From assembly GCF_000485595.1 (NCBI RefSeq), contig NW_014577089.1, positions 761,597 through 825,596 of the forward strand: DNA of 64,000 nucleotides, in the 5' to 3' direction. Both the position numbers and the translations under genes were made by a program. The notes under the pieces are model-generated. The model was given only the letters and a program-made list of their open reading frames with translations, was not told the DNA's origin and did not search any database. Shown piece after piece: positions 63,851-64,000 of this stretch. The stretch comes from Priapulus caudatus. Lineage: Eukaryota; Priapulida; Priapulimorpha; Priapulimorphida; Priapulidae. Position 1 is the stretch's first letter. Each line of letters begins with the position of its first letter.

Positions 63851-64000
<150 letters not shown>

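Overview
This is a metazoan nuclear genomic window, most likely from a marine invertebrate. Introns are long and AT-rich with canonical GT-AG ends, small DNA transposons, foldbacks and microsatellites are dense, and the recognisable proteins are animal orthologues. I cannot assign a phylum. I found no prokaryotic, CRISPR or viral system. The window is best read as ordinary protein-coding genes plus unusually rich repeat biology.

Layout: (1) 1-3001 (+), 3' part of an intronless RBM12/RBM12B-type RNA-binding protein, cut by the left edge. (2) 3002-6792, a gene-poor intergenic stretch holding two related MITEs with 9-bp target duplications, a 1-kb TTAA-flanked foldback and a small palindrome. 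(3) 6818-23505 (-), VPS35, the retromer scaffold; all 19 coding exons were resolved by exon-by-exon translation (819 codons if seven apparent single-base gaps in exons 10-12 are errors). Its introns carry several CAGGG...CCTG hAT-like elements, a transposase relic, a SINE-like block and a 1.3-kb minisatellite. (4) 23506-23725, a 220-bp bidirectional promoter built around a 122-bp palindrome. (5) 23726-27482 (+), ORC6, 7 exons, 242 aa. (6) 27483-30549, intergenic, with an assembly gap at 27941-27950, low-complexity DNA and a roughly 150-bp tandem repeat. (7) 30550-32885 (+), a class II aldolase/adducin-family protein, 5 exons, 298 aa. (8) 32886-34968, intergenic, with a MITE containing telomere-like repeats. 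(9) 34969-58205 (+), ESRP/fusilli, the epithelial splicing regulator, 13 exons, 706 aa, with four RRMs. (10) 58206-64000, ESRP 3' UTR and intergenic DNA, one unassigned candidate exon at 63499-63594, and a terminal (CA)n tract.

The genes do not form a pathway. VPS35 and ORC6 share a promoter, an arrangement I recall also for the human pair on chromosome 16. RBM12-like and ESRP are both RRM proteins of nuclear RNA processing. The most useful observations are the promoter palindrome, a minisatellite made of copies of a VPS35 splice acceptor, clustered homopolymer gaps in VPS35 that point to a locally unpolished assembly, a MITE family with 9-bp duplications and telomere-like cores in two of three members, and a set of hAT-like elements each with its own subterminal repeat word.
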